In this document: positions 1 through 11,930 of the stretch, in pieces | Layout: each line of letters opens with the position of its first letter | Numbering within the stretch: the first letter of the stretch is position 1 | Source of the DNA: Lepiota brunneoincarnata | Taxonomy: Eukaryota > Basidiomycota > Agaricomycetes > Agaricales > Agaricaceae | Length of the DNA: 64,000 nt | Direction of reading: 5' to 3' | NCBI GenBank assembly: GCA_023014365.1 | Contig: JAEBUN010000023.1 | Coordinates: forward strand, 434,001 to 498,000 | Translations under genes and position numbers: made by a program | The notes under the pieces: model-generated | Seen by the model: only the letters and a program-made list of their open reading frames with translations | Database searches by the model: none | What the model was told of the DNA's origin: nothing

Positions 1-1985
1 GAGAGGGTATATCATGGCGGGAAGAAAAGGTGGAATGGCATTATGATGAACTTCGTTAGAAATTACGGACCATGGAAAGAACCATAGGTTAGGGTTAGGA
101 GTTCTCATGTTGATACCGACGTGTTGCATCGACAAAACCTCACATTTGCTCTGGTGTCTTTTATTAAGCCCATGATGTTAAGAAACTCCTCACAATTGTG
201 CAAAATCCATTGAAACCCTGCAGAATTGATTTCTTTATATTTTGGGGATTATACTCATTCAGAGGGCCGTAACGGATTTTTGTACATTTCAAGCCATTGT
301 GGATTTTGTCAAGAATTGTAATGGGTTAGAACGAAAGTGAGAATTTGGTGATGTATCACCGTCGCTATTGCTCACTAAAGCCCTCGGTATTGAACGCAGT
401 CCATGCACCTCTCCTTGTTGCTATGATATCTTTACAAGACTTAAATGCGAATTTGTAATCGACCGGCCTTTAACTCGGGCTCGGAACGATCTCCTCCTGC
501 TGTTCTTTGGGTTGTAACCCATTCAGACGCTTCCCGCCACAGAGGCAGGAGCATGGTACACTCCCAAATATGCCCAGTCAGACTGGCTACTCACAGTCGA
601 TGTAAACGACATCCCGTCACTCTTCAATGGGGTAAGTCGCAGAATGCCTAATAAAAGTCCAATTCCCGTCCACCTCAAGTTGAATCCCCAAGCTCTGTCA
701 GTCTGACTGCTTAAGCCATCTGCTCTGTTCTTCGACCAGAAAACACCCAAGTTATTTGGTCCACCCAACTGTGGAAAGTACAGGGTGTAGCATGAAGACG
801 CTTTTATGTTCTCTACTGACCTACTGGAACAGCCTGGTTCATGGTCAAAAGCATTCCCAACCGGCTACTCTCATCGAGTCTTTGGCCACTGGGAAAAAGG
901 GTATTTGACAATCGAAGCACACCTTAACACGCTAGATGTATCCCGAAGTAGTATATACCGAAGGAAAGATCGTCATGTCGCATGGCGCCTTCTCTTTCCT
1001 CCACTAGTATTTCATACGCTCCAAGATCTCAGATGTCCGTGTGTCCGTGTGCTACGCGCATTTTATGACTAGAGTCGGTGTCCTCACCGGCGACAACACA
1101 TATGCCGATTCCAACGTAATTCGGCTCCGGATTCGCCACATACAAAGCCCTTGGATGCCGCGGTTCAGGAAAACAGCCGTATATGCGGGTTGTCGGCGAC
1201 CATACCTCAGCCCACTGGACTCCGCATCTACAAATCAACCCGATAGAGGATCAAATGGCGCAGCTGATTGTGACACCACAGACAAGCGTTGACTCACGAT
1301 TGGAGCGCGAGGACAGGGCAAGGCACTGCATCTGGCCCCTCTTTTTCGTATAATGGTCTCATGCACCGCTCCGCGCGGCTCACGGGTTGGCGATTGACGA
1401 TCAGCTGTAATTCCAAGGAGCTCACAGGTCTGAATTTCTCAAACCTGGACTTCGGGCATTGGAGGCCTGTGCAGCAGGGTCGCTGCCCTCCAAACTATCT
1501 CCAGGTTTCTCCGGGCTACCGCCTCGTTGAAAAACAGTATGTGAAGTGCTAGTGACAATAATTTCAGACCTCACTGGATTTGAAAGAAACTACACAGCCT
1601 CGTTATGAGTGCCCCTAATCGCACTATGGATATTGTCTTATCGTCTCTCAAGTTGTGCATAGCAGTAAGGCATAATGTTCACCCCTCTAGGTGCTTCTAA
1701 CCACTCCAGCAGGGTAGCACTTAATAGGTAACTCTTTTTACGGCCTCGAGCGGCTGAAAACTAGTACTCACCGCTGGAGGTCAGCTGCTCGAGCCAGCTA
1801 GTAGGTGCGGTTTAGTGCAGTGCCACCCTAAGACTGTGTAATGGAGAAAGTATCCACTCCGGGGAAATATTACGGGGGAATAACAAATGCCCTCCCTGCT
1901 GGCCGTGGAGTTCTTCTCCAGCAGATGTTTAACAGTGGACCGTCAGTGGGTCCCATTCGGCGTCAATCTACACGCTCACAAAACG
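1..1985. other. No confident gene; coding-like fragment near 1.1-1.3 kb
   Basis: I cannot build a gene here. The only protein-like stretch is on the plus strand around 1130-1300, where an open frame reads through VVGDHTSAHWTPHLQINP before falling apart. No splice-bounded neighbours or known motif support it. It may be a decayed exon of an unknown gene. Confidence 0.3.
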
Positions 1986-1994
1986 TATAAAAGG
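1986..1994 (+). promoter_or_regulatory. TATA box of the small secreted peptide gene
   Basis: A consensus TATAAAAGG lies about 160 nt upstream of the ATG at 2152. A C/T-rich stretch (2080-2120) follows it, as is common in fungal core promoters. A CAG-terminated pyrimidine tract just before the ATG could be a 5' leader intron end. Confidence 0.5.
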
Positions 1995-2151
1995 TAGACG
2001 ATTTCGTTCGAAGGCCACCAGGCTAAAACATTCTCCCAACCACTTCGAGTTGTTTTCAAGCCTCCTACCACTGCTTTGTAACGTAATCCCTCCTCCCCTT
2101 TGACTGTCCTGCCCCATTCCTAATTCTGCAGGTATATTGGTGCAGGTCACA

Positions 2152-2367
2152 ATGAAGCTCACTATTATCTCCAATGTCATCGCCGCTATGATGGTCGTTA
2201 TGACTTACGGCACGACTGGCTCCTACGCAATTTCGTGCGGGGAACAAGGCGGAAGTAGAGGGGCGGTCTGCGTCCACAGAGAGTCCGACTGTCCTGATGG
2301 ATGGCGCCCGGTCTTTTACGATGATCCCAAGCCCTGCGCGAGCGGTCAGCGCTGCTGCATTGAGTGA
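2152..2367 (+). CDS. Small secreted cysteine-rich peptide, beta-defensin-like cysteine order
   Basis: This single-exon ORF encodes 71 residues. An upstream in-frame TTG is not used; the ATG follows GTCACA. Residues 1-26 form a typical signal peptide (MKLTII, then a hydrophobic core, then GSYA), so the mature peptide is about 45 residues. It has exactly six cysteines, spaced C-x10-C-x6-C-x14-C-x5-CC, ending two residues after the CC pair. That order with a terminal CC pair is the one seen in beta-defensins and big defensins, although the loops differ, and it could equally be a private family of fungal small secreted proteins. The peptide also has several acidic residues, so it is not strongly cationic. 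A good TATA box lies upstream. I do not recognise a named family. Antimicrobial, effector or inhibitor roles are guesses. Confidence 0.6.
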   Translation: MKLTIISNVIAAMMVVMTYGTTGSYAISCGEQGGSRGAVCVHRESDCPDGWRPVFYDDPKPCASGQRCCIE

Positions 2368-2385
2368 TCCTCAATTGAGAGGATC
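2366..2385. other. Short hairpin overlapping the stop codon of the secreted peptide gene
   Basis: GATCCTC and GAGGATC form a perfect 7-bp stem around a 6-nt loop, starting inside the TGA stop. It may be chance or a 3' UTR structure. Confidence 0.3.
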
Positions 2386-2904
2386 AATCGGCAGGGCATG
2401 GCTCTTGTACACTTAGTATTCATTACTCATGATGACAATTCTGAATTATGATTTATTTTACCTGTGACCCGGATTGTGAGGTAGAACAGCTCGGTTGGTT
2501 CTCTCAATAATTAGTACAGGGAGTTCGTTAGCTATGCATTGGGCGCACCCAACAGGCCCTGGTGCTAGTCTCTTACTTAGCTGCGGTCGAAAGAAATTCA
2601 CAAACGAATGTTATTATTACCACAAAAATCTGAACCGAAATCTAAGCCGGGTCTTACTGTGACAAGAATAGACTGTCGCTTGCTTTCGGCTAAATTTCTC
2701 TCTAGGGCCCTTCGTTGGTGTATCGCTGGCGCGGGGTCACTAACACATCCGGACGAAATATAAGTTTCCAGAATCTTGAGGTATCTTATCTCAAGCCTCA
2801 GAGCGGGCGCCAATCACGCTCGGATGTTTTAATGCCCCATTAAACTTGCTTGCTGACCTCCCCTTTTGCAACATGTTCTGGGACTCAAACTATTACCACG
2901 CATC
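2386..2904. other. Intergenic, nothing recognised
   Basis: This is 3' UTR of the secreted peptide gene plus upstream DNA of the next gene. I see no supported ORF or repeat. Confidence 0.4.
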
Positions 2905-4536
2905 ATGACTCTCATTCCTTTCCTCCTGCCGCTCCTCACAAACCAGGGCACAAAGCGTTGCAAGGAGCCTTTCGAAACGAGCTGACGGCGACTGTGCAGA
3001 TCGGTCGGTCTGGGAGCTTGTTTGGGCCTGCCTGGGAACAATGTTTACTTGCCTCTGGGTTGCAATCCACCCCAATATTCCAGGTTTGGAAGAAACGGGA
3101 TGGATGACCTTCAAGAAACGGCTTATTACGATGGTCTACGCGTTTTTCGCGCCCGAAGTGGTTGTAATGTGGGCAATGCGGCAGGCGGTTAATGCGAGGA
3201 AAATTGCTATCAAGTTCAATTCAGCGCGGGGATACCCAGGTGTGTGTTAGTTCTTGTTTTCGGAGTAGTATAGCCTTCATTGTTATGCTTCATTCTAGAG
3301 CCACCACCTCTGACAGTCTGGGGGGTTTTGCGCAATGTCTGTACTGGATCCATGGAGGAATTCAATGCTTGGTTCCGTGGTCACAAAACAACGCGTTCTC
3401 CTGTGCCTAAATGGACGATGGTCCACGGCTTTTTCATTCAGATGGGAGGATTCATGCTGTTTAAAGATGGGGAGGCCTGGTATACGCTGACTTACGACGA
3501 ACTTGAACGACTAATTGGTCTTGGTGCAATTGACATACCGACCATCACAGAGCCTGAGATCCAGGACAAGAGCAAAGGCGACTTTTTGCAGAAGGCCTTC
3601 GTGACACTCCAGACTGTCTGGTTCGTCATTCAGTGTGTTGCGCGCTGGAGAACAAATCTCCCCTTGAGCAAGCTGGAGGTCGTTACCTTGGCATTTGCTG
3701 CTTTAAATTGGTCCACCAATGCTGTTTGGTGGTATAAGCCACAAAACGTGCAGACACCAATTGTTGTGCATCTCAAATCCTCGTTCTCGGTAAAGGATAT
3801 CATGGAGCCTGGGGGGCTGCCACCTGTAGAGGACGGGCAACAAGGCCACCGAGCTGGTTGTTGATGTGCCTGCAGGGCTCTGAATTGTATCGACCTACAG
3901 CAAGGAGAGCGCAAAGGTCCTTGGGTAGTTCGGTACCTCTCGAAGGACTACCACCGTTTTACCAAGTACGGCTTCTTCGGTGTCTTGTGGTTCGCGATTT
4001 ACAGAGTCCCCTACCGCCTACTCGCCTATATTCTCCGACAAATCGACAAAATGGGGGGCACTGACAAAGTTCCTCCCTACACGAGCCGTGTACCCATGTA
4101 CTACGCAGACAAAATCACGGACAAGGAAGAAAATATCATCACGTTTATCACGCTCCTCACTTCGACCCTCTTTGGTGCTATCCACTGCATCGCATGGTCC
4201 TACTCCTTTTCATCCACATTCCAGTTATGGCTTTGGCGGGTGTCGTCATTGCTCATGACGGGTATGCCTGCGATGATGCTCGTCTTTTCATTCATGTCAG
4301 ACGCTTTCGACAAATACACGGGACCGGATACGCCAAGAACTTTCTGGTACCAGGCGAGGGAGGCGGTGGTGAATATTGGTGGGGTTTTGTTGGCGCTCGC
4401 TTTTGGGCCTATGATTCCGGCCTATCTAGCAGCGAGGGTGGTCGTGCTTGTCCAGGCAGTGATTTCGTTGTGGAATCTGCCGCCTGGTACGCTTCGAGAT
4501 GTGGACTGGATCAAAGTTATCCCCCATCTTCGATGA
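2905..4536 (+). CDS. Conserved Agaricomycete multi-pass membrane protein of unknown function
   Basis: The gene starts with a signal-peptide-like MTLIPFLLPLL. It continues one frame over with SVWELVWACLGTMFTCLW and VAIHPNIPG, then, after an intron (about 3247-3299), with MVHGFFIQMGGFMLF, DKSKGDFLQKAFVTLQT and KLEVVTLAFAALNWSTN. A second intron near 3827-3876 leads to YGFFGVLWFAIYRVPYR and a C-terminal half with four or five hydrophobic segments (TLLTSTLFGAIHCIAWSY; LWRVSSLLMTGMPAMM; IGGVLLALAFGPMIPAYL). This block order is a very common, functionally uncharacterised family in mushroom genomes, usually with a signal peptide and about seven membrane spans. It probably sits in the plasma membrane or an endomembrane. 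The switch between the first two blocks needs one base dropped near 2930-2990. Exon joins are my reading, not proven. Confidence 0.65.
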
Positions 4537-5027
4537 GTTTTGTGCCTGGAGGGGTGTTATTTGAATATGAACATAGCAGCTTCTGTTTATGTGCACTCAC
4601 CCGGTGAAATGTGGTTCCGGTGCAGGCAGGTAGCATTTTTGGTGTCGAACCTGGTGGTCTCTCGGTCAGACTGTTGGGGCCTGAATGTTATCGAGATAGA
4701 ATTTCGTTCCGTGGGAGAACTACTCAGCTATTACGGCTCCGCGGCGGCACGAATGACCGGACAAATTTCTCCTGCGTAAAAGTACGTGTAGATGTTTCTA
4801 CATATATACCTTCGGAGACAACAGAACGCAGCGGGTGGCGTCTTGGCTAGGGTTTTTAATTGTGGTTTGTGTTGGCAAACTTCCCTAGGTGCAAGTCTGG
4901 GAGGCCGGTGTATGTAATAGCCGATGTTCGACCGCCTACATTCATACTGTCATCATCTAGCAGGTATTTTAAATATACACTCTTTCCTGCACTTGTCCTA
5001 CAAACAGGACCCCTTCTCTCGGAAACG
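4537..5027. other. Intergenic, 3' flank and promoter of the dehydrogenase gene
   Basis: No supported ORF. The last 60 nt before the ATG at 5028 are C/T-rich, as in a fungal core promoter. Confidence 0.4.
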
Positions 5028-6108
5028 ATGTCCAACACACTACTGGTTGCTTTACCCTTCTCCCTTTACCTGATATACAGGTACCTCAAACGAAGACGGA
5101 GTCGCACCCGAAAAGTACCACCAACACAAGAACGGGTGCTGATTCTAGGCGCGTCGTCTGGGATTGGAAGATCGATTGCACACATATACGCAAAGAGAGG
5201 AGCTAAAGTGTGTATTGTCGCGCGACGAGAGGCCAAGGTAGAGGAGGTTGTGAAGGAGTGTAAAGTGGAGGGAACGAACGAGGACGGGGTTTTAGGATGT
5301 GTTGCTGACTTTACGAGTGTGCAAGACATGGTTCGTCTGAGGAGTCTTATCGCGGAAGGTGCGTTAGGGTTTCTGCGCCGGTTTTCGGTTTGCTTACGAG
5401 GTGCTGCAGAGTGGGAGGGTTTTGATACTCTTGTCATTGCTGCAGGCGTGTCAGCTTTAAAGCCTCTGCTTGCCGTCGCGGGACTCGACTCTACAAGGAT
5501 AGCCGGGACAAGCAGAGGAATTCGATCCTCCCCAGGCCGACAAAGAGTCTATTCAGACTGTGGTTGACGTCTCAGCTGCAGCGACTAAAACCAACTACAC
5601 CGGGCCGCTGATTGCAGCAGTGACTTTTGTATGTCGCGCATTTCCAATGTCTAACTTGACAGCTCACTGAACGAATGCATTCTCTAGATTCCTATGTTGA
5701 CTAGCACCTCCAAATCGCCATCTATCCTCTTACTCTCTTCCCTCGCCTCTGTGATACCCTGCACCTACACGTGCCATTTATGCCTTCGACCAAGTCTGCC
5801 TCACTGCTATTATACCAAGCCCTGGCGATCGAGCACCGTTCTATCGCGTTTTCCCTCGTGATTCCTTCGACTGTTGAAGGCGACTTCCGCAGTTCGGCTG
5901 TCGATGGTGGCCCAACCCGAGAGGAGGATCCTAACCGACACGGTCTAAAGAGAGAGGTAGTAGCGAAGAGATGTGTTGCAGGCTGTTGATAATAGGGACA
6001 AGACGGTGTTCATGCCATGGTTCATGAGACTCGGGCATCTGCTTGTATTGGCTCGTCCCGAGCTTCGTTGAGTGGAGGGCAAGTGTGAAATACGGGTTCG
6101 AATCGTGA
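5028..6108 (+). CDS. Membrane-anchored short-chain dehydrogenase/reductase
   Basis: The N-terminus (MSNTLLVALPFSLYLIYRYL) is a membrane anchor followed by a basic patch, RRRSRTRK. Next comes the Rossmann nucleotide-binding motif GASSGIG in VLILGASSGIGRSIA, and ARR after the second strand, which suggests NADP(H) preference. The catalytic part is split by an intron near 5629-5689: PSILLLSSLASVIP supplies the serine and the later Y-x-x-x-K site reads YASTK once a stray base near 5785 is ignored. It continues with SASLLLYQALAIEH, then a TVEGDFR stretch and a hydrophobic C-terminus ending GFES. The layout resembles 11-beta-HSD-like or 3-ketosphinganine-reductase-like ER enzymes; the substrate is unknown. 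At least four single-base breaks (near 5500, 5758, 5785, 5978, 6047) disturb the frame. It is either a pseudogene or, more likely given the same pattern elsewhere, a gene with assembly errors. Confidence 0.7.
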
Positions 6109-7457
6109 TCATCATGATTACATTTGACTTGATTGTCGTGCATGTTTATTTGTATCCATTGATGTGTAACTTGGCTGTTGCCGTGTAATTTAAGCTATAT
6201 CCTATATCCAGAGCGCCTACAATCCAGGTTGCCAGTGGTACTGATGACTTGTAGCCAAGGGGTCTTCCAGCTCACCCATCATCACGAACTTGGCACCGCT
6301 CGTGTAGGAATCACTCTCAGAAAATAGCTCGGCACTAAAAAAAAAGCTCCAGGTACTTACAAAAAATCGATGGCATCAGCGGTGTTTGAAATGCTCGGCC
6401 ATCACCGAATCCGATGACGCCGATATTCCCACCTCAGCGTTGGCCTAGGGAAAAACATGGCAACTGGATCGACGACCCATGGTTTCCTTGCCACAACTTT
6501 GCTTTCTACGGTCGCGTTTAAGTGAATTGGTTGTACAACAGCTCGCTGTCATTTGCCAATTTTCTCGACATTGAGCAGCGACCATCGAGCCAGCCCCCTG
6601 AGATCCAGCGGCAGGTGCCTGTAAACAACGGACTTCCACGGTAGCAACATCTCATGTCTCTCGGCTGTAACTAGTGAACTTAGTCCGGCGTAGCATGTCG
6701 AGTTTCCTCTAGCATGTTTTAATGGATTCACAGAGATGCTAACGACCAGTTGAGCCCTGGCCTGGTCTGGGTGGAGGTTTTCGAAATGCCTGTTGCAGTC
6801 TGGGAGTTCAGTGTCCAGTATCGGAACTTGATTCTGGAAGACTGGATCACTCTCACCGAACGAGTCACCCATAGGGATTCGTCGGGGCTTCTTCGGGGAT
6901 GTTGGTCTGCCATTCGTTCCCACGTTTGACCCTGGTATAGTCTTTGTCTTGAAGAACCCTCCTGAGCTCGGCCAGTAAAGCAATAACTTTGAAAGCGATC
7001 GGGTACGTGGCATTTTCACCCATTCTTATCCATGTTGCCTCTGCTATTGCAAGTGTTTGTGCTCACAAGATTTATTAATTAAAATTTAAGCTCCGACACA
7101 TTCTGAACCCGCAATGTTTTTTTTTTCACTCGCGTTGACATGTCTTCTCGAAGCCTTGATCTCGTTTCACACTGGATCATGGAGCGCTCACTCCTGAAAA
7201 CACTGATTTAGCACCGGCTATGGGTCTGGAAGTCCACGATACCATGCCACGCGCTTCGTCGGGCTCCACGGGAGGGGTTTTCTATCCTTGGCAACAGGAC
7301 TGAACCTGGTCGCACAAGGGCGTGGGGAACAGATGTAATTCATTCTGGTATCGGCTATAGCAGAAAACAGCCCAACCTGTACGTGCCTCGAAGGCTCGGC
7401 CTTATCCCAACGCGTTGCTGAACAACCACAAGGGAGCCGACGTAGCAATCTACCACC
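6109..7457. other. Intergenic; one unconvincing minus-strand ORF (7019-6549)
   Basis: A 156-codon minus-strand ORF occupies 7019-6549, but it shows no signal peptide, domain or family resemblance and its composition is not clearly coding. Long A and T runs (6338-6346, 7119-7128) flank it. The right end is the promoter of the GtaA-like gene. Confidence 0.35.
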
Positions 7458-10400
7458 ATGCAGCTCTCCTGCTTTTCTCTTCCAAATCACACTTCTTTAT
7501 GGGCTGCTGGTCTATGCCCAATCACCTCTTCAACTCGGATATATACCGCTCGCAGTCCGCAGTCCATATTTGCACGGGTGGATCGTCAGCAATCAGGGAA
7601 GCTCTCCCTCCAATGCTTGGCCAAACTTTTACACCGGGAACCGAGTGAGCAGTGCTTTCGATCTCCCGCCATCTAACCACGAATATGAATATGACCCGTG
7701 ATGGTAGGAGTTTGGCTGGGCTGGGCTGATTCGGGTCGATGGTCAAGCCTATCAGTGGATGGGCAGGGGATTTAATTTTACAAGGACCATTACGAGCGAG
7801 ATTACCCCCACGAAGAGCATTTTCAGACTCGAGGCCGGAGCGATTCGGTTCAACGTGACGTTTTTTAGTCCGATCGAAGTATGTGTCCTTAGCCTTGTGT
7901 TTGTTTTGCGCTCAACTTTCATGGATGACATAGCCTACCGATTTTGTCCGCCAATCCATCCCATTTTCGTACTTGTACATCGACGGATTTATCGCAAATG
8001 ACACTGCATCACATACCGTCCAGGTGTATACCGATATATCCGGCCGTGAGTTGCTCTACCATAGCTAGACGACGAAAATCCTCAACAGAGTTGCCTACGT
8101 AGAATGGGTTACCAGGGATGATGGAGCAGTAGTCGTTTGGGACACAACGGAGAGGAGTAGCATGGTGTATCATCGCATCGTTCGGCAGAGCCCCTCACCG
8201 ATGCTAGACAATGGGAATATCGCCGAGGACAGCACAGGATACTATGCCATGGCAACTGTAAGCTCCCTCAATATTCTCCCCGTGCTCATGACCTCATTTT
8301 ACCAGCGACCTGGCCTCACATGGCAAACGGGGTCAGATAATGATTGTCGTTCGCGGTTCGCAAATAATGGCAGTATGGCGAATTCAAGTGATAGCAGTTT
8401 TCGACCAGTGTCTCAGTGAGTTTGTTCGTAATGCAACAAGATGGACGACTGACAGTTGTAGGTCCTGGCCGGTTTTAGCTATTTCTGTTGACCTGGGCAG
8501 TATTTCGACGGGAAACCCACCTGATCCTGTGGTCTGGGCACTCGGGCTCGTCCGAGAACCTCTGGTATCGTACACCACAGATTCGTCTGTAAAGAGCCGA
8601 AGCGCGTATTACCGCTCTGTTTATTCCAACCCCGACCAAGTGGTACGTGGGGAACACGGTGTATGGAAAAATACTAACATCTACTTCTAGATTTCCGCTT
8701 TCCTCAGTGATTTCCCACAGGCCAGAAGTAGAAACGCGGCCCTGGACAACAAGATCACCTCGGCTGCATCTGCTGTATCTCCAGAGTATGCTGATATACT
8801 CTCTCTGGTGACTCGACAAATTTTCGCGTCCATGGATATTACGCTTCCAACCCCACAGACCGGTCGGGCTGACACTGCTGACGTGAAAGTTTTCATGAAA
8901 GATATCGGAACCTCTTTGTGTGTACATGGACTGAATTCCGACGAATCGCCACTGAACCTCTCCCAGACGAACAAACCCTGTTGAAGTCATTTACGGCGCT
9001 TTCCCAGCGCTGTTGTATTTCAATCCATCATTAGCAGGGCACCTTTTACAACCCTTGTTCGAGTTCCAGTCTTCGAATCGTTATAGAAATGGATTCGCTT
9101 CCCCTGATCTGGGTACGTCATCGCCCTCTGTTTCTGACTGGTTGACTGATGCTTTGAGCATGCAGGAACCACCTACCCGGTGATTCTCGGTAACACTACT
9201 GATACGCAGGTTCTTGGTGTTGAACGTATGCGCTACTAGACTAAGAATGCTGAATCTATGTTCTGACATGCCCTTCCAGATAGCGGAAACATGCTTATCA
9301 TGGCTTATGCTCATGCACTGAAGTCTGGTGATGGTTCAGCTTATTTCTCGTTATGTGAGTGTATTGAAATCAAGCATGTTGAACCTGCCTTACTTTGATT
9401 GTTAGTACCCCGTACTTCAACGCTGGGCAGACTACCTCGTCGAAAACTCACTTCATTCAAGTAACGCTATTACGGCCGATGGACTTGATAACGACGGCAT
9501 GTCCAATTTAGCAATAAAGGGTATTCTTGGGGTTTATTCCATGGCAAAAATCAATGAGGCAGTCGGACTGTCGGCAGATACCTCCTACATGGTTAGTCGA
9601 ATACCAGAAGTCCACGTTTCATAAGATGACGATTACCTCCTTAGGACCATGCAACCCGGTTGATCAACGGCTGGAAAAATATGTCACTGACAGATAGTCA
9701 TATTCAATCTATCTATGGCCAAAAAAGCAGTTGGGGTTTAATGTATAATCTCTTCCCCGCTGTCTGGCTGAATACTAGCCTGATCGATGACAACTGTAAG
9801 TGAGCAATGCAATTTGGACCAAGTTCCATACCCATTTCATTATTCCATAGACCCTGGCCCTTCAAGCTCAATTCTATGCCCAGCAACCTAGTAAGCTCAC
9901 TGCGTTCTGGTATATATTCAAATTTTACTAACCACCCTACCAAAAAGCCCTGGAATTTGGCTGGGGGCTCGACAGCTCGTTATCTGATGTTGCCTATCCC
10001 CGTATGTTTCGCTCTATTTGCTGTATTGGATAAGTTACTCAAGTGCCCACTTCCTAGACTGGACCTTACTAACCGCCGCCACGATTCCTGGTGCACTAAC
10101 TACCATACGCAACACACTCATTCAGATGGTTCATAAGCGGGCCTACCTCTTAAAGACCCCACTTCCATTCCCAGCGAGGTACCAAACTTCGGATGGGGAT
10201 TCAGTAACTGGCGGTGGAAGGTATATCACCCATCTACTCATTGCGAACTTCCAGTTGACTTGACTTTAGCCCAATCCATGGCGCTGCATTTGGAATCCTA
10301 GCACTAGGGTTCGTCTCGTTTCTGCTGTTCTGATGATCATCCCCCCTAAATTGTTTTCCTAACAGACTCGAAAACCGTCAAATCAAAGCTGACCCGGTCC

Positions 10401-11029
10401 AACAAACCAGTAAGCCGACAACAGCACCCTCTGGCAAGTCGAATGTAGGGGCGATCGTGGGAGGCGTTATCGGTGCTCTCGCGTTTCTCGTCATTGTTGC
10501 TGCCCTGGTCCTCTTCTTCTGGAGAAGACGGAGGCTCCGGGATCAAGAGGCCGTTTACAATGATTACGCCACCCCTCATCCTTTCGTTGCCTCGAAAGAA
10601 GCTTTGGCAGGGTCGGCGCCGATGTTGCTTGATACGAACAACACGCCTCCGCCTCAGCAGAACTCCCAGGGTGGGAGCAGCAGTCAGTGGACAAGTCCAA
10701 CACAATCCGAGCCAAATGGTCAGTGGAGACCGGATTGGGACGGCCTGTCACAGCCACGACAGGCTGCAGAGACCAACACAGCTGGACCTCCTACTGGAGC
10801 TGCAGCGGCCGCACTCCCTGCCACTTTGAATACGGCTGCGAGTAAGCTTCGAGAAGCTATGGGTCAACCGGGGCATGCCCCGACACAAAGTATTTCGGCT
10901 ATGACCTCAGTCTCGAATCCTCATTCTGCGACGACTGGGACGGAAGAGTTGAGGGCGGAAGTGGAGATGTTACGGAGAGAGATGAATTCCATCCGGGCAC
11001 TGAATGAACCACCTCCGTTGTATACCTAA
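7458..11029 (+). CDS. GtaA-type glutaminase-like protein (DUF5127/DUF4965/DUF1793) with C-terminal membrane anchor
   Basis: The family is recognised from a run of blocks in order: a hydrophobic leader (LLYGLLVYA), PLAVRSPYLHGW, WPNFYT, IRVDGQAYQWMG, FRLEAGAIRFNVTFFSPIE, an intron at 7879-7933, DFVRQSIPFSYLYIDG, VQVYTDISG, TWQTGSD, PVVWALGLVREP, YADILSLVTRQ, VKVFMKDIG, EVIYGAFPALLYFNPS, GNMLIMAYAHA and ADYLVENSLH. These match fungal glutaminase A and relatives (DUF4964, DUF5127, DUF4965 and DUF1793 regions), which are secreted. After a dozen introns the last exon encodes a transmembrane helix (GAIVGGVIGALAFLVIVAALVLFF is cut here to its core, GALAFLVIVAALVLFF), a basic stop-transfer WRRRRLR and a cytosolic tail of about 150 residues rich in P, Q, S and T, ending in a short predicted coiled segment and PPPLYT. 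The protein is therefore likely a type I surface protein rather than a free enzyme. The leader and the ATG at 7458 are one base out of frame. Glutaminase activity is inferred from the family only. Confidence 0.75.
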
Positions 11030-11930
11030 AAAAACCCTTTTGTTCGATCGTTTTTCTTCTCGCTTTGGATGCATACCTTTCTACCCGTTTTCATTGACAT
11101 CTATTTAACATTTTCGTTCGTCTTTTCCAGATTGTCTCTCCGAGTAATCACATTGTCGGCGAGGCAAACTTGTAACACAACAAATAATCATTATCTCTCA
11201 TTCTTTCACAAACCGAACCCAAGCTGTCATCCGCTGGCAGATCCAATCTTTTTTTTCACAAGTCCAGCAACACTCATCAGCTCTCTAGTCCCCCGTGCAG
11301 GGGAATTCCAGTGCGGGCACTCTGCGCGAGACATTTGGCTTCTCTACTTCCCCCATGTTCGGGAAGGGGTGATCGTTCAAAGACCTGGTTCGAACTAGGT
11401 ATCTCTGCCACCTCGGGGCTCATTCATACTGCCCAGGACATAACTAGATGCGGCAATTAGGTCATGGACTTGCACGAAATTGCTGTGTGTGTTCTATTGG
11501 AACCCGGATGCAGGGGGGAAGTACGAAAATCTAAAAAATTTTAAAAAAATGACACGTTGAATCTGATCACTGCGTCAATAAGGTCACTCACCAGCATCCC
11601 CTCTAACCCAAGGGAAGTACAGGAGGACCTCGGACAAAGTGCGACGTACACTTCATATCCTTGGTACACGAATAGGGAATATACAGTAGAGCGTCCAAAC
11701 CGTGCCGGTATCAACTGCTGTTCCATTAGATTTATAGCTTGCAGTGTTCCAAGAGATATCTAAAATAACATAAGGTAGCGTAATGGTTAACCAGCACTTG
11801 ATAAAGAAAAATGGTAAAGAATCATCATGCGTAGGTATACGAGAAAAGTAGAGACTAAACTGCTAGCTACTAGAAGGGTTCGTCGTTGCCATCCAAGCTA
11901 CAGAGTGTAAATGCAAAATCCGAATGCACC
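11030..11930. other. Convergent intergenic region between the GtaA-like gene and CHS7
   Basis: Two genes end toward each other here. The DNA is pyrimidine-rich at 11035-11260 with T8 near 11250, as expected for 3' UTR. A GGTTCGAAC near 11386 resembles a tRNA T-loop, but no tRNA folds around it. Confidence 0.4.

Noticed and set aside
88..98. Telomere-like TTAGGGTTAGG
   Set aside because: Less than two repeat units and no further repeats around it; expected by chance in 64 kb.
6088..6105. Second GGTTCGAAT tRNA-like motif
   Set aside because: It lies in the last codons of the dehydrogenase gene (YGFES) and makes no stem.
6549..7019. 156-codon minus-strand ORF
   Set aside because: No domain, signal or splice partner, and no clear coding bias; kept only as a note in the intergenic entry.
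11375..11400. tRNA T-loop-like GGTTCGAAC
   Set aside because: The flanking bases do not form a T-stem on either strand and no acceptor, D or anticodon arms can be drawn.
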